Made by a program: the position numbers and the translations under genes
Assembly: GCA_947311845.1 (NCBI GenBank)
Contig: CAMZMU010000111.1
Location: forward strand, 26,419,638-26,483,637
DNA from: Poa pratensis
Lineage: Eukaryota; Streptophyta; Magnoliopsida; Poales; Poaceae
Reading direction: 5' to 3'
DNA length: 64,000 bases
The notes under the pieces: generated by a model
Databases searched by the model: none
What the model was told of the DNA's origin: nothing
Seen by the model: only the letters and a program-made list of their open reading frames with translations
Shown: piece after piece, positions 24,709 through 36,218 of the stretch
How positions within the stretch are numbered: the stretch's first letter is position 1
Layout of the letters: the number at the start of each line of letters is the position of its first letter

Positions 24709-24974
24709 AAAAAAAAAGGTAAGCATCTGTTGTTTGTAGGTAGCTCATAGGGAAGGAACCAAGAAGTTAAGCGTGCTAGGGCTAGAGTAGTCTGAGGATG
24801 GGTGACCTGTGGGGAAGTCTTAGTAGAAGCGAGTAATTTAGATTGAAATTAAGAATGCTTAGTGATAAATGTGTGTATAGTGCGATTAAGTGGTTAAACA
24901 ATTCAAATAAAAAAATTGGAAAAAAATTTGAAATTTTTTTTTGAAAAAAAAATCGAAAAGAGAAAAAAAAAGGG

Positions 24975-25187
24975 CCTACCTTTAGTCCCGGTTCGTGTTA
25001 TGAACCGGGACTAAAGGTCTCCAGCCCAGCGCGCTCCGTGGCGGCCACGTGGAGGGCCATTAGTCCCGGCCGATAACAGGGCCGGGACTAAAGGTTGGAC
25101 CTTTAGTCCCGCTTGGCCTGTCCCGGTTGGCCAACCGGGACTAAATGCCCTCACGGGCCGGGACAATAGTCCCTGTCTCCACTAGTG
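24975..25187 (-). repeat. Right TIR and subterminal palindromes
   Basis: Inverted CCTTTAGTCCCGGTT/AACCGGGACTAAAGG pairs (for example 24980-25018) lead to the CACTA end at 25187. They mirror the left end. Confidence 0.85.
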
Positions 25188-25190
25188 ATA

Positions 25191-25530
25191 CAAATAAAGA
25201 ACTTAGTATTCCTACATGATAATTTTTCACAAGGATCGGCTCCAGGAAACCTATTTTCTTTGGTAGTCTGCATTACCAACTTCATGCAAGGAGCAGTAGC
25301 TTAACTGAAAAAGGAACAAACTAAGACAATTGCTACTACCTAGCAGAAATTGCTTTCATGACTTTTCTGCTACTAACAAAGACCTGTTTGAAATTCCTCG
25401 ATTTATATTCTAAATGTCTAGTTCCTTTTAGATGAAAACGAATCAGCAACCATCTCTAAATTCAATGGACTTCAATTATATCAAATGTCTCATCCAACAA
25501 GAATTTTTCATCATAATTGTGTGCTTACTT
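25191..25530. other. Intergenic DNA
   Basis: AT-rich flank of the CACTA element. It is likely continuous with the sequence left of 15978 before insertion. No gene seen. Confidence 0.5.
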
Positions 25531-25766
25531 TTTTTTTAGTTTTAAGACGGTCGTACCCGCCACCCGATTAGATAGAATAGAATGTTATTTACAGAGTTTA
25601 AGACTAGGAAAAATCCCTATAAAGACAAAAAAAACAACACTAAGAGTCTCCGGATCGTGCGTGTAGGCGAAAGCCCACTGCGCCACCTCTTCCCACACCA
25701 AAGCCGCCACCTTCGTAGACGAGCTCGTCACCTTACTTTGTACCTACAGAGTAGGGGAGAGAGGGA
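25531..25766 (-). mobile_element. 3' end of a second LINE-like retroelement
   Basis: A T9 run at about 25529-25538 followed by sequence homologous to the 3' end of the 14276-15936 element: on minus, CTATCTAATCGGGTGGCGGG, then TACGACCG. It appears interrupted at 25766 by the next LINE and may continue right of 30387. Non-coding as far as visible. Confidence 0.55.
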
Positions 25767-25901
25767 CTCGTACATTTTTTTTGACTATCTCTACGGCGGG
25801 CCTAAGGCCAGCCTGAACTTTATATATGAACTGCCAAAGTTGTTACAAGCTTACACATGGAGAGAGGGGAGCTGAGATGAGAGAAAGAGATTACAACGGG
25901 C

Positions 25902-28900
25902 TCAAGGCGACTCAAAGGAATTACACCAAGAAATTAAGAAGTTTTTAGAAACTAGGTTTCGGCAGCGGTAAGACCAAAGTTTTACATCGTCGATACATTT
26001 CCGAGCGGTGATCTCGGAGGGCACATCAAGTGCATCAAAGACCAGCGAGTTGCGTCTCTTCCAAATGTTCCAAAGGACGGCAGTGACGATCGTGAGCTTA
26101 GCCGAGTTTAGCTGCAGGGCACCCCAGGTCCCTTCAATGGTAGCCGGCAGCGGGGTTGGGGCGCAGGGAGGTAGCTTGTTCCGGACTTTCGTAGCACGAT
26201 GGCATCGAAGGAGCAAGTGGTCGACATCTTCGTCGTGAGGGCAGGAGGGGCTAGCGGGCGAAGAAGCGAGCGAGTGTCGAAAGCGGCGCAGGTTGGTGGC
26301 GACACGGCGGCGGTGAATGAGCCAATTGAAAATCCTGCAGTTGTTAGGGGCGGCATTGAACCAAACAGCACCTGCAAACTCATCATTTGCCAAATGCCTA
26401 AAGAAATTAGCATAGGTATCCCTGTTTGACACAGAGTTGCTTGTGAAGCGGTTAAGACGGGCGTCGTGTTGGGAGGGGTTAAGTGAGAAGCTTGCCAGGA
26501 GGTGGCGGATGGAGGCAAGCTCGGACGAGGCGACGTTGGACAGTCGAGGGGCGAGGAAGGTGGAGAGGTCAGAGGAAAGAGCTAGACGGACAGATATGTG
26601 CGGCCTGGAGGCGTGAGAGGCAAGAGCGGGGAAAGCCTCGGCGAGAGTGTTGGGTCCAGTCCACCGATCGAACCAGAAAGAAGGGAGCTCTCCGGAGCCT
26701 ATGTTGACAGTGGAGTTATCGCGAAAAGAAGAGAGGGTGGAAACGATGTCTTTCCAGATGGGGGGATGCGTGTCCCCCAAGTCCCTGGACGCATGCCAGC
26801 CGTAGAAGCGCCGGAGCCAGGAGGCCCACGGGGCGGTGGAGCCTTCATGGATTTTGGATATGAATTTAGAGAGAAGGGAGGAGTTTTGCGAGTAAAGGCA
26901 AAGAACCCCGAGTCCACCTTTCGACTTAGGGGTACAAACATCTTTCCAGGCGACTTTACAGTTTCCACCGTTGCAAGCATCCTCGCCGATCCAAAAGAAG
27001 GCGCGTCATCGCTTGTCGAGGGTTTCGAGGGTACCAATGGGAAGGATACTGGCAGCCATAGCATGAGATAAAAAAGCAGAGAGGACGGAGTTAACAAGGA
27101 TGAGGCGACCCCCAATGGGAGTGCATCTGCCGCGCCAGCCTGCGAGGTACTTATCACATCGCGAGATTATAGGGGCTAGGTCGGCAGCACGGAATTTGTG
27201 GGTGGATAGGGGGAGACCCAAGTAGACCTGAGGGAAGGAGGCGACAGAGCAGCCAAAGGCTGCGGCCATATCAAGAGCGGCGGCATGCGGCACGTGGATG
27301 GGAACGAAGGTGCTTTTGTGAAAATTTATGTGGAGTCCCGTGGCCTCAGAAAACGAGTTAAGAATGGATTTAAGGGTGGAAACATGGTCTACGCCAGCAC
27401 GAAGAATGATGAGAGTGTCGTCGGCGTACTGGAGAACGGGGCAGGGGAGGTCATCAACAAGCGGGTGGGGAAGAAGGCCGTCGCGGGAGGCTTGGAGAAT
27501 GAGGTGTGGAAGAACATCAACGACGGAGTTGAAAAGGAAGGGGGACAGGGGATCTCCCTGGCGAAGGCCTCTGCGACACTGAATCCAGCTGCACGGTTTG
27601 CCGTTAAGGAGAACCGCGGTTTGGGAGGATGAGTTGATGGACCTGATGCAATCACACCACACCTGGGGGAAACCTTTGGCAATAAGAAGTTTTTCCAGAG
27701 CCTCCCAGCTAATGGAGTCAAACGCTTTACGGAAATCAAGCTTGAAAACCATGGCCGGGGCCGAGCGTTTGTGGCAAGCTTGGACAATGTCCGCAGCATA
27801 CACAAAATTTTCGGCAATCGATCGGCCCGAAATGAACCCGGTTTGATCCTGGTGGACTAAGTAGGGCATGAAAGGCTTGAGGCGAAGAGTGAGACATTTG
27901 GTCGCAATTTTCATACAGGTGTTTTGTAGCGAAATGGGACGGAAGTTTTCCGGGGCATGGGCGTCCGCTTTTTTCGGGAGGAGGACAATATATGATTTGT
28001 TAATGGGACGCAAGTCAACCTGCTGACTAAGGAAATCAGAGATGAAAGTGATCAGACACCCCTTGGTGAGGTCCCAAAATTTCTTGAAGAAAAGGGGGCC
28101 GAACCCATCAGGCCCAGGGCTAGAGTCATCCCTCATAGAGAGGACAGCAGTCCGGATTTCGTCGAGAGAGAATGGTCGAGCAAGCTCAGCAGATTGAGAT
28201 GGTAAGAGGGAGGTAGAGCTGACCACGGAGCTAAGGTCGAAAGAGAAGGAGCTGGGGACGGGAGTGCCCAGCAAGGACTTGTAGTAGGCAGTGAGCAAAA
28301 CAGCTTTGTCGTTGTGAGAGTATATAGGGGTGCCGTCAGGTGCAGAGACCATTTTAATTTGATTCTTCTGGAGGCGAGTGGAAGCACAAAGATGGAAGTA
28401 TTTTGAGTTCTCGTCCCCTAAGGTACAATACCTAATTTTTGCTCGTTGCCGCCAGTACGAGGCATAAGCTGCGACCAAAGCTTGAAGATTTTTTTGGCCA
28501 GATTTCGAAGTTGGAACTCGGATGTGTGCAAGGGGCGCAGCTCTTCAAGGCAATCGAGGAGGTTGATGACAACCCGACAATTAAAGTCAAGAACCGCAGG
28601 CTGCTTGGCCTTCTTAGCCCAAGTTTTGGCGGCACCTCGGATCCGCTTGAGGCGAAGGCAAAGGCAGGAGATGCTAGATTTTCCCCCGTGTCCATCAGCG
28701 ACGCTCTGCCAGTTTGCCGAGACCAAATCAAGGAAGCGGTGATGAGAGAGCCAAGAATTATTGAAGCGGAAGATGGTGCTCCTGGGCGCCTTCGAGGAAG
28801 CATCGAGACGGATCGGAACATGATCAGAAGCAGCCCTAGTGTCGGACGAAAGCGTAGAGTCGGGGAAGGCAAAACTCCAGCAGGGGTTAATGAGCACCCT

Positions 28901-29506
28901 GTCGAGCCGCACCAAAATAGGGGTGGACTGCATGTTAGACCACGTATAACGGCGATCAAGTAGCGGCAGTTCAATAAGTCCGAGTGCGTTGATAGAGTCG
29001 TTGAAAAGGGTGGCTTCGGCCTGGTTGAAATTCCCATTAGAGCGATCATCAGGAGATCGGGTCATGTTAAAATCCCCAAGCATGGCGATCGGACCCGAAA
29101 GCTGAGCGAAATCAACAGCGAGAGAGTCGAGGAAGGTTTCCTTCAGGCCATGGTCGCAAGGACCATAGATATTTATTACAGCGAATTTTAGGTTGTCGAG
29201 ACGGAAGGAGAACACCGTCGTAACCGAGAAATCGTTGATAGAGTGTGAGACGAGGTCGAGAATACGCGCATCCCAAGCGGTGACGATACCGCCAGAGGCA
29301 CCACAAGATGGTTTGAAAACAAGAGTACGCAAGGACGGAGGGAGGAAGGAAGAGGCTTTGAAATGTCAGATGGCCGTGAGTTTGGACTCCTGGATGCAAA
29401 GGACGGAAGGAGGGGAGACGGAGAGAGCGCTCTTTACGTCATCACATTTGATACGATCACCAATGCCGCGAGTATTCCAGGAGGTAAAGGAAAGTTTAAC
29501 TAACAT
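25902..29506 (-). pseudogene. LINE ORF2: endonuclease, reverse transcriptase, zf-RVT
   Basis: ORF2 cuts target DNA and copies LINE RNA into the genome. The start ATG at 29506-29504 opens on FTSWNTRGIG, the first endonuclease motif. SGGIVTAWD, then MLGDFNMTRSPDD and DHVPI, the endonuclease catalytic blocks, follow down to about 28800. The polymerase domain (about 28100-27250) has SPGPDGF, GFISGR, KLDFRKAFDS, RQGDPLSPFLF and the YADD active site. The zf-RVT region with NWLIHRRRVATNLRR and its Cys/His cluster lies near 26330-26190. The stop is at 25902. The total, about 1,200 codons, is normal. Breaks: TGA at 29368-29366 and 27008-27006, both expected to be arginine CGA, and one missing base in the T7 run at 28489-28495. 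Otherwise it is open throughout. Confidence 0.9.
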
Positions 29507-29797
29507 GATTAAAGAGGAAATACGGCAGGTCCAATAGTCTTACAGACACATGATGGATCACCATCAAGCAAATGAGTTCTAAGCCCCAGGGGAGCACGCA
29601 GGCTCGAATAAAATGATAGTTCTGACGAGAATTTAAAAGCAACAGAAAGCCCATAGGCGCAGCAGGGCGGAACAGGCCCACGGACGAAGTCGAAGTGGAG
29701 CAGCCCAGGAAGATAGCAGGCCCGTAGGAGCAGGTGGCGAGGACCGGCGCATGGTCCAGGTTAGAGGCCCACAAAGGCCCCGCTCGGAGGAGACGCA

Positions 29798-30316
29798 TCA
29801 TGGCTCCGTGGCAGCCGCCGCAGGAGCAGAAGGAAGCAGGTCGCCGTGTTCAATGCCGCAGGCGTCGGCGAGCTCCCCAATGTCAACTGGGGTGAGAGGA
29901 GCAGGGGTGTCAAGGGCAATAACAAGAAGATCATCAACAGGAAGGGTACCACGGGAGGAGCAGTCCGTTTTACCTTCACCCTCGAGGCGAGCAGCCTTGC
30001 GCAGCATGGCGCGGTCAAGCATAGAAAGCTTCTTCGCCGGCTCCACACCAGCGTAGCGCGCGCTGCGGCGACGACGCATGTCCGCGTCATCCGCGGCCAA
30101 GGTATCGGCGGTCGGAGCAGCCATGGGGCCTGCAGTGTCGGGTTCCACCTCAGCTGTGGCCGGAGCGGCGTCCGCCACGGCGTCCGCAGCAGTCCCAGCC
30201 CCCAGGTCCCAGGAGCAGGGAGGAGGCGAAGTCAAGGCTGACATCATCCTCAGTGCCAAGAGGCTTGCCATGTGCCAGGATGTCAACCGTGAGCACCTTG
30301 TGGCGCGCCGCACCAA
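29798..30316 (-). pseudogene. LINE ORF1-like C-terminus
   Basis: The frame reads RRRRSARYAG, KKLSMLDRAMLRKAARLEG and LADACGI. These resemble the end of plant LINE ORF1 (RNA-binding gag-like protein), where SAR and DRA..KA blocks sit shortly before ORF2. No CCHC knuckle is visible. A second frame (30473-30150) covers the upstream part, so a frame change near 30190 is likely. The assignment depends mainly on position just before ORF2. Confidence 0.5.
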
Positions 30317-30387
30317 CCGTGGCGATGGAGTGGATGGTGCCGACCGACGCCGTGGCCAGGTTCACAGCCAAGAGCCCCTCGTACATT

Positions 30388-31301
30388 GCTCGTGCTCCAT
30401 GCCGCTGTAGGAGATTCACCCATCTGCGAGCAAGCTCCGGACGCCGCCCTCGATCTACAGGTCTGTCACGCACTCACGCACTGGTCATCCGCCCCACTCC
30501 AGGCCGGCCACCCTTGATCTCCGGGTCTGCCGCCGATCTCTAGGTCCGCCACACTCCAGCACGGCCACGAGTTCGCGTTGACCTCCTTGCAGCTCCATCG
30601 GACGACTTAAGGCACGATGCCCTCGGCGAAAGCCCGCACCTTCTAGCTCGTGCGCCGCCTCCATCTGCCCACGCGGCCACGCCGCAACCCGCAGCGAGCA
30701 TATGGATCGGCCGCAGCCCGCAGGGTGGGGAAATTTGATCTCTTGCGAAAATACCCTTCAGGATGTGGGAATTATTTTGGGGGACGTTTGTCTGTAGAAT
30801 ACCCATTTTACCCTTTGGTGAAAAAATACTGTTGGTTCGGTTGACTAGTATTGATCAACCTCAGCCATTAGATCTTACGCCTTGGACGGTGGCTGTTTGT
30901 CTGTCCGTACCTGAAGGTGTGTTCTGTCGCCAGCAAGTGCAGATACAGAGCCCCCGCGCGGCCAAAGCGCCGCGACTTTTCTCCGGTGATCGCCGGCGAC
31001 GTCCCTACCCGACCTGCACTGGGATTTCCGAGGTCCCTCGCGTGGAGAGCTCGGAAGGAGCGCCTGAGCTGGGATGGATCGGCTAAACAAGCTTGATTGA
31101 CGCACTCTTCCGAACCTTGGCACCTGCACTTGCGCACCGTACGCTCGCCTCGAGCAACCGCTTCCAAAATTGAGGCAAATCGCGCTCGAGGAATCCTCAA
31201 AATGGTGCCATCGGATGGCAGGGTACCAATCTCACAGTGGGTGACGACGCGTGGCCGCGGTGGCCAGCTCGGCCGCCCACGGGGATCGGGCATCCTGCAG
31301 G
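30388..31301. other. Unassigned region between LINE and Copia
   Basis: GC-rich to 30720, then mixed. A 141-codon minus frame at 30868-31293 has no motif I know. The first part may be the continuation of the retroelement at 25531. No supported gene. Confidence 0.35.
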
Positions 31302-31382
31302 TGTTAAATGGTGCGGGGATTGAGACTTGAACCTGAGACCTCAGGCGCTCACAAGTGCTCTGATATCCATCTCACGTTAACA

Positions 31383-31394
31383 TGGTATCAGAGC
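31383..31394 (+). promoter_or_regulatory. Copia primer binding site (tRNA-iMet)
   Basis: TGGTATCAGAGC directly follows GTTAACA, a plausible LTR end. A degenerate mirror copy, GCTCTGATATCCA, lies just upstream at about 31357-31369. Confidence 0.8.
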
Positions 31395-31960
31395 GAGGTT
31401 CCCCGTCGCCGTCGCCGTCGCCGTCTTCGCTGGCGTGCTGACTCCGGCGAGCTCACCGGCCGTCTCCCGTCGCCGTCGCCGTCATCTCCGTCGTCGTCTC
31501 CGCGGCTTCGCCGCCATCTTCGCCGTCATCTCCTCGTCCTCTTCGACGTGGTCGTCTCCGCGCCATCTCATCGCCGCGCCTCGTCATCCCCCGGTCGTCT
31601 CCGCGCATCTCCGCCGCGCATAGCCTCCTCTCCAGCTCCGCGCGTCTCCGCGCATCGCCGAATTTCATCTCCGTGCATCGCCGAACTCGATCTGTGAGTG
31701 TTGACTTATCCGGTACCTGTCCCGGATTTTTCCGGATTTTCTTCCGGATTGACGAATCAGCTACTGGACCCTCTCAGTTTCGCCCGGAATTCACCCGGTA
31801 CTGACCCGGAAATCCTTCCGGATTCGTTTCGGTACCAGTCCCGGAATTTTCCGGCCTGAATCCGGATTTTCCCAGTTCCAGATACGGATTTTTCCGGGCC
31901 TGAATCCGGATTTTACTGGATTTTACTGCTGCTGTCAATTTCAGTGCTTTGTTTGCTGCC

Positions 31961-32801
31961 ATGGCAAGGGAAGGTTCCATGTCTATTGACATCAAGCTGG
32001 ATGGCTCAAACTACCGGGAATGGGCCTTCTCAGCTAGGACGGTTGTGAGAGCTGCTGGTCTTGCCTCTCACTTGACCGATGATCCATCTACTCGAGATGA
32101 TGAAGCAGCAAAGAAATCTTGGCAAAAGGCTGATGATCGTGTGATGGGAGCCTTGGTTCTGGGTGTTGACCCTTCTCTCCGGATGAGTCTTGAGCATCAC
32201 ACATCAGCCAAGGAAATCTGGACATATTTTGAGCAGCGGTATCTTCAGCCTAGTGGTGCACTTCATTTCTCCTTGCTGCAGAATTTAAACAGTACTCAGC
32301 AAAATGACATGTCCATGGATGAGTACTATGCTGCCTTCACTCGCATTAGCGGCCAACTTAGCTCCATGGCTCCAAAGAGCAGCCCTGGTTGCACATCTTG
32401 TGTGGCTAAGGAAGAATTTGAACAACGAACACTCATGTACCAGTTTGTGATGAAGCTGAGGCAGGAGTATGAGAACATCCGCACTCAACTCCTTGGTCGT
32501 ACTACTTCTCCCACTTTGACTGAGGCACTTGCTAGTCTGATTGCTGAGGAGACTCGTCTTCGTTCTTTGGCTACGACTTATACACCGTCTCTACCCAACA
32601 GTGTTTTGGGTTTTCCTCACCCCAACATATTCGTCGCGACCTCCGTCGCGTGACTTCTGCACTCATTGCAAGAAGATAGGACACAACATGGCTGGTTGTT
32701 TCCAGCTTCACCCAGAGTTGTTAGCTCAGTTTTATGCTAGACGAGCAGCCCTTCAGGATCAGCAGCGTCATGCACCTAACCGTGTCAGTCTCAGTTTGTG
32801 A
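31961..32801 (+). pseudogene. Copia gag with CCHC zinc knuckle
   Basis: The ATG at 31961 (GCCATGG context) opens a gag frame with LDGSNYREWAFSARTVVRA near the start, EIWTYFEQRYLQPS in the middle and LMYQFVMKLRQEYENIRTQL after it. These are typical of the UBN2/retrotran_gag region that forms the particle shell. The frame changes near 32610 and continues as FCTHCKKIGHNMAGCF, a Cys-x2-Cys-x4-His-x4-Cys nucleic-acid-binding knuckle, ending at a TGA 32799-32801. The first frame change needs one base too many. The second, near 32790, is one base short. Confidence 0.85.
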
Positions 32802-33954
32802 GGCCTTCTACTGCTGTTGTCACTGAAACATCAGCGAGGAGTGCTTCTGTGTCTGCTCTTTCTCAGTCTGCTGTGGCTCCAGCTCAGCCTTGGGTTTTGG
32901 ACTCTGGCGCCTCTTTTCATGTGACATCAGATCGCTCTCAGCTTGTGTCTTGCCAGCCAGTGAAGGATGGTGCATCTGTTCAGACTGCTGATGGTACATC
33001 TTGTTCTGTTACCCATCAGGGTTCTCTTTGCACATCAAAGTTTACTGTCCGGACATCTCTTTTGTTCCTCAGTTGTCCATGAACCTTATGTCTGTTGGTC
33101 AGATTACTGATATGAACTATTTTGTTGGTTTTGATGCCTCCTCTTGTTATGTGCAGGATCGTCAGAGCAAGAGGATCATTGGAACTGGCCATCGCCGTAG
33201 AGGATCCACATCCCTCTACATCCTTAACAACTTGCACCTTCCTTCGGCTTCCACTGCATCGTTGTTTCGCTCTGCAGCATCTACATCAAGTTCTACTTCG
33301 TCTCTTTCGTTTGCCCAGTGGCATCATCGTTTAGGTCACTTGTGTGGTTCTCGTTTATCTACTCTTGTTCAGCAAGGTGTTTTGGGTCGGGTCCCTGTAG
33401 ATTCTGGTTTTCATTGTAAGGGATGTAAGCTAGGCAAGCAGATTCAACTACCATACCCCTCTAGCACTACTCATTCTAGCCATCTTTTTGATTTGGTGCA
33501 CTCTGATGTATGGGGCCCCTCTCCTTTTGTTTCAAAAGGTGGTCACAAATATTATGTCATATTTATTGATGATCACTCTCGATATACTTGGGTGTATTTC
33601 ATGAAGCATCGTTCTGAGTTGATTTCTATATATAAGGCTTTTGTGTGCATGTTGCATACTCAATTCTCCAGTGCGATTCGTGTTTTTCGTTCTGACTCTG
33701 GGGGGAATATCTGTCTACGTCTTTTCGTGAGTTTCTCTCTTCTGAGGTACTCTCCCTCAACTTTCATGTCCTGGTGCTCATGCTCAGAATGGTGTTGCTG
33801 AACGCAAGCACCGACACATTGTTGAGACAGCTCGCACTCTTCTAATTTCATCTTTTGTGCCTACTCAGTTTTGGGGTGAAGCTATCTCGACTGCTGTCTA
33901 CCTTATCAATCTCCAGCCTTCTTCTCGTCTTCAAGGCAAGTCTCCTGGTGAGAT
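32802..33954 (+). pseudogene. Copia protease and integrase
   Basis: The protease motif PWVLDSGASFHVT (active Asp in DSG) is near 32890. After a one-base loss near 33055, the frame reads FVPQLSMNLMSVGQ, then WHHRLGH and HCKGCKLGKQ, the zinc-binding pre-integrase domain. HSDVWGP and FIDDHSRYTWVYFM follow, the integrase core with its first Asp, and FRSDSGG with the second. Further one-base losses near 33702 and 33755 separate this from [13 protein letters not shown], the catalytic Glu block, and [10 protein letters not shown]. Each of these losses lies in a C, G or G run. Confidence 0.87.
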
Positions 33955-36072
33955 TTGTTTGGTTCTCCTCCCACGTATGACCATCTTCGTGTTTTTGGTT
34001 GTATTTGCTATGTTCTTTTAGCACCTCGCGAGCGTACCAAGTTGACTGCACAGTCTGTTCAGTGTGTTTTCCTTGGCTATAGTCTCGAGCATAAGGGCTA
34101 CCGTTGCTATGATTCTTCTGCTCGTCGCATTCGCTTTTCTCGTGATGTTTTTGTTGAGGATCAACCCTTTTTCTATTCCCCTTCGACTCAATCTTCATCA
34201 TCAACCACTTTAGAATCTACCTCTTTTCTTTCACTTCCACCTATTTTTTCAGATGATTCTGCACCTGATCAGTCTTCGGGTCCACCTCCAGCATATGATT
34301 CACCAGCTCCTCCTCTAACTAGTTTTCCTTTTCATTATAGTCGTCGTCCTAGAGTTTCACCAGATATTCAATCATCCATTCCTTTGTCTTCTCCTCCGGC
34401 CAGTACTACTGATCCTTGCACTGATGACTCCTCTCAGACAACAAGGTATGCTCTTCGTGATCGCTCCTCTCTTGAGATTCCTAGCAGATATCGCAATGAT
34501 TTCTGTGCAGGGGCAGCTTATGAGCCTACTACTTATCAGGAGGCAGTGGTGTTACCTGAGTGGCAATTGGCTATGTCCGAGGAGCTTGCAGCTCTAGAGG
34601 GTACTGGTACATGGGATTTGGTTCCTCTACCTTCTCGGTCCGTCCCTATCACTTGCAAATGGGTGTACAAGGTCAAAACCAAGTCAGATGGATCTGTGGA
34701 ACGCTACAAGGCTCGACTTGTTGCAAGAGGTTTTCAGCAGGCTCATGGGAGAGATTATGATGAGACTTTTGCTCCAGTTGCTCACATGACTTCAGTTCGC
34801 ACTTTGATTGCTGTGGCTGCCACTCGTTCATGGAAAATTTCCCAAATGGATGTGAAGAATGCTTTCCTTCATGGTGATCTGCATGAGGAAGTATATATGC
34901 AACCACCTCCAGGTATTGAGGCTCCATCTGGTCATGTTTGTCGTCTTCGAAAGGCTCTATATGGGCTCAAACAAGCTCCTCGTGCCTGGTTTGAGAGGTT
35001 CACTTCTGTGGTTCGAGCTGCTGGCTTTTCTCCTAGTGAGCATGACCCAGCTCTCTTCATTCATACATCAGAGCGTGGGCGTACTTTGCTTCTACTGTAT
35101 GTAGATGATATGCTGATCACGGGAGATGATGTTCGATATATTTCCTTTGTCAAGAAAAAGTTGAGTGAGCAATTCAAGATGTCAGATTTGGGGTCCCTCA
35201 GTTACTTTCTCGGAATTGAGGTCCAACACACAGATGATGGTTACTATATCTCTCAACAAAGGTACACTCGGGATTTGATTTCGCGCTCTGGCCTCACTGA
35301 CACATGCATTGCTACTACACCCATGGAACTTCATTTGCAATTGCGTCCTACCGATGGAACTCCCCTTGAGGATTCCTCTCGATATCGTCATATTGTTGGC
35401 AGTCTAGTGTACCTCACAGTAACAAGACCTGATATTGCACATGCAGTTCATATTCTCAGCCAATTTGTGGGTGCTCCCACTTCGGTACATTATGGCCATC
35501 TACTTCGACTGCTTCGATATTTAAGGGGCACTACATCTCGCCGCTTGTTCTATGCTAACTCAAGTCAGCTCCAACTTCATGCTTACTCTGATTCCACTTG
35601 GGCGAGTGATCCCGTCGATCGACGTTCAGTCACTGGTTATTGCATATTTCTTGGAACATCTCTCATTGCATGGAAATCAAAGAAGCAAACTGCTGTGTCT
35701 CGCTCTAGCGCTGAGGCTGAGCTTAGGGCTCTTGCTACTACTACATCAGAGATTGTGTGGCTTCGCTGGTTATTGGCTGATCTTGGGGTTTCATGTCATA
35801 CACCTACACCTCTTCTCTGTGACAGCACTGCTGCTATTCAAATTGCTAATGATCCTGTCAAACATGAGCTGACTAAACACATTGGTGTGGATGCATCTTT
35901 CACTCGATCTCATTGTCAGCAATCTACTATTAAGCTCCAGTATGTTCCATCAGAGCTTCAAGTTGCAGATTTCTTCACGAAGGTCAAACTCGAGATCAAC
36001 ATAGGTTTCATATTCTCAAACTTAGTGTATCCGATGCTTCTGATCCACCTTAAGTTTGAAAGGGGGTGTTAA
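33955..36072 (+). pseudogene. Copia reverse transcriptase and RNase H
   Basis: This is the longest intact frame in the window (about 700 codons). It opens in the integrase C-terminal region (HLRVFGC, CVFLGYS) and has a Ser/Pro/Asp-rich linker (about 34170-34430). The copia polymerase follows with [34 protein letters not shown] and the [11 protein letters not shown] active site near 35090-35125. RNase H has [22 protein letters not shown] and ELTKHIGVD. The last 20 or so codons run past the usual end into the polypurine tract. All catalytic aspartates are present. It is separated from integrase by one missing base near 33965. Confidence 0.9.
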
Positions 36073-36218
36073 GGTGTTAAGTATATAATATCACCACTTC
36101 CTAACAGATCGATCTTTTGGATAGTTGGTTGATAGAACTATTCTAACAGGAGAATGGAAAGAGCTAAACTGATTAAAGATTTAGGTAGAGCTACACTACG
36201 GAAGAAACTAGTATCGAA

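Larger units (their letters stand above)
23802..24716 (+). mobile_element. 5'-truncated LINE nested in the CACTA element
   Basis: AGGTAAGCATCTGTT occurs at 23787-23801 and again at 24717-24731, a 15-bp target duplication. The insertion ends in a GTC(A)9-type tail with a 36-bp imperfect hairpin directly before it. Only the ORF2 C-terminus was copied. It lies on the + strand, inside 15981-25187. Confidence 0.92.
15981..25187. mobile_element. CACTA DNA transposon, 9.2 kb, no transposase seen
   Basis: The left end CACTAGTAGAAAAGAGG and right end (complement) CACTAGTGGAGACAGGG carry the CACTA signature. A 3-bp duplication ATA lies at 15978-15980 and 25188-25190. Both ends carry subterminal palindromes of the type CCTTTAGTCCCGGTT/AACCGGGACTAAAGG. 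No TNP2 or TNPA motif could be found inside. About 6.9 kb is tandem repeat and 0.9 kb is a nested LINE. It is therefore probably mobilised by a transposase from another element with matching ends. Confidence 0.93.
25777..30377 (-). mobile_element. L1-type LINE, nearly full length (~4.6 kb)
   Basis: Contains an ORF1-like end, a complete endonuclease-RT-zf-RVT ORF2 and a 3' UTR. The poly(A) tail is the T8 run at 25775-25782. CTCGTACATT occurs at 25767-25776 and again at 30378-30387, a candidate 10-bp target duplication that would set the 5' end at 30377. Ten bases is short for a LINE and the ORF1 reading seems to continue past it, so the right limit is the weak point. Confidence 0.7.
31383..36066 (+). 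mobile_element. Ty1/copia retrotransposon internal region
   Basis: TGGTATCAGAGC at 31383-31394 is the standard primer site complementary to initiator tRNA-Met. AAAGGGGG at about 36058-36066 is the polypurine tract. Between them lie gag, CCHC knuckle, protease, integrase, reverse transcriptase and RNase H in the copia order. No LTR pair was found: TGTTAAGG at 36067 could open a 3' LTR, but nothing similar precedes 31383. The domains are well preserved but split by about six frame changes. Confidence 0.88.

Noticed and set aside
30868..31293. 141-codon minus-strand ORF
   Set aside because: No motif, no promoter evidence, alternative frames equally open.
31302..31382. 81-bp TGTTA...TAACA segment as a copia 5' LTR
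   Set aside because: No similar copy after the polypurine tract at 36066; an LTR needs a partner.
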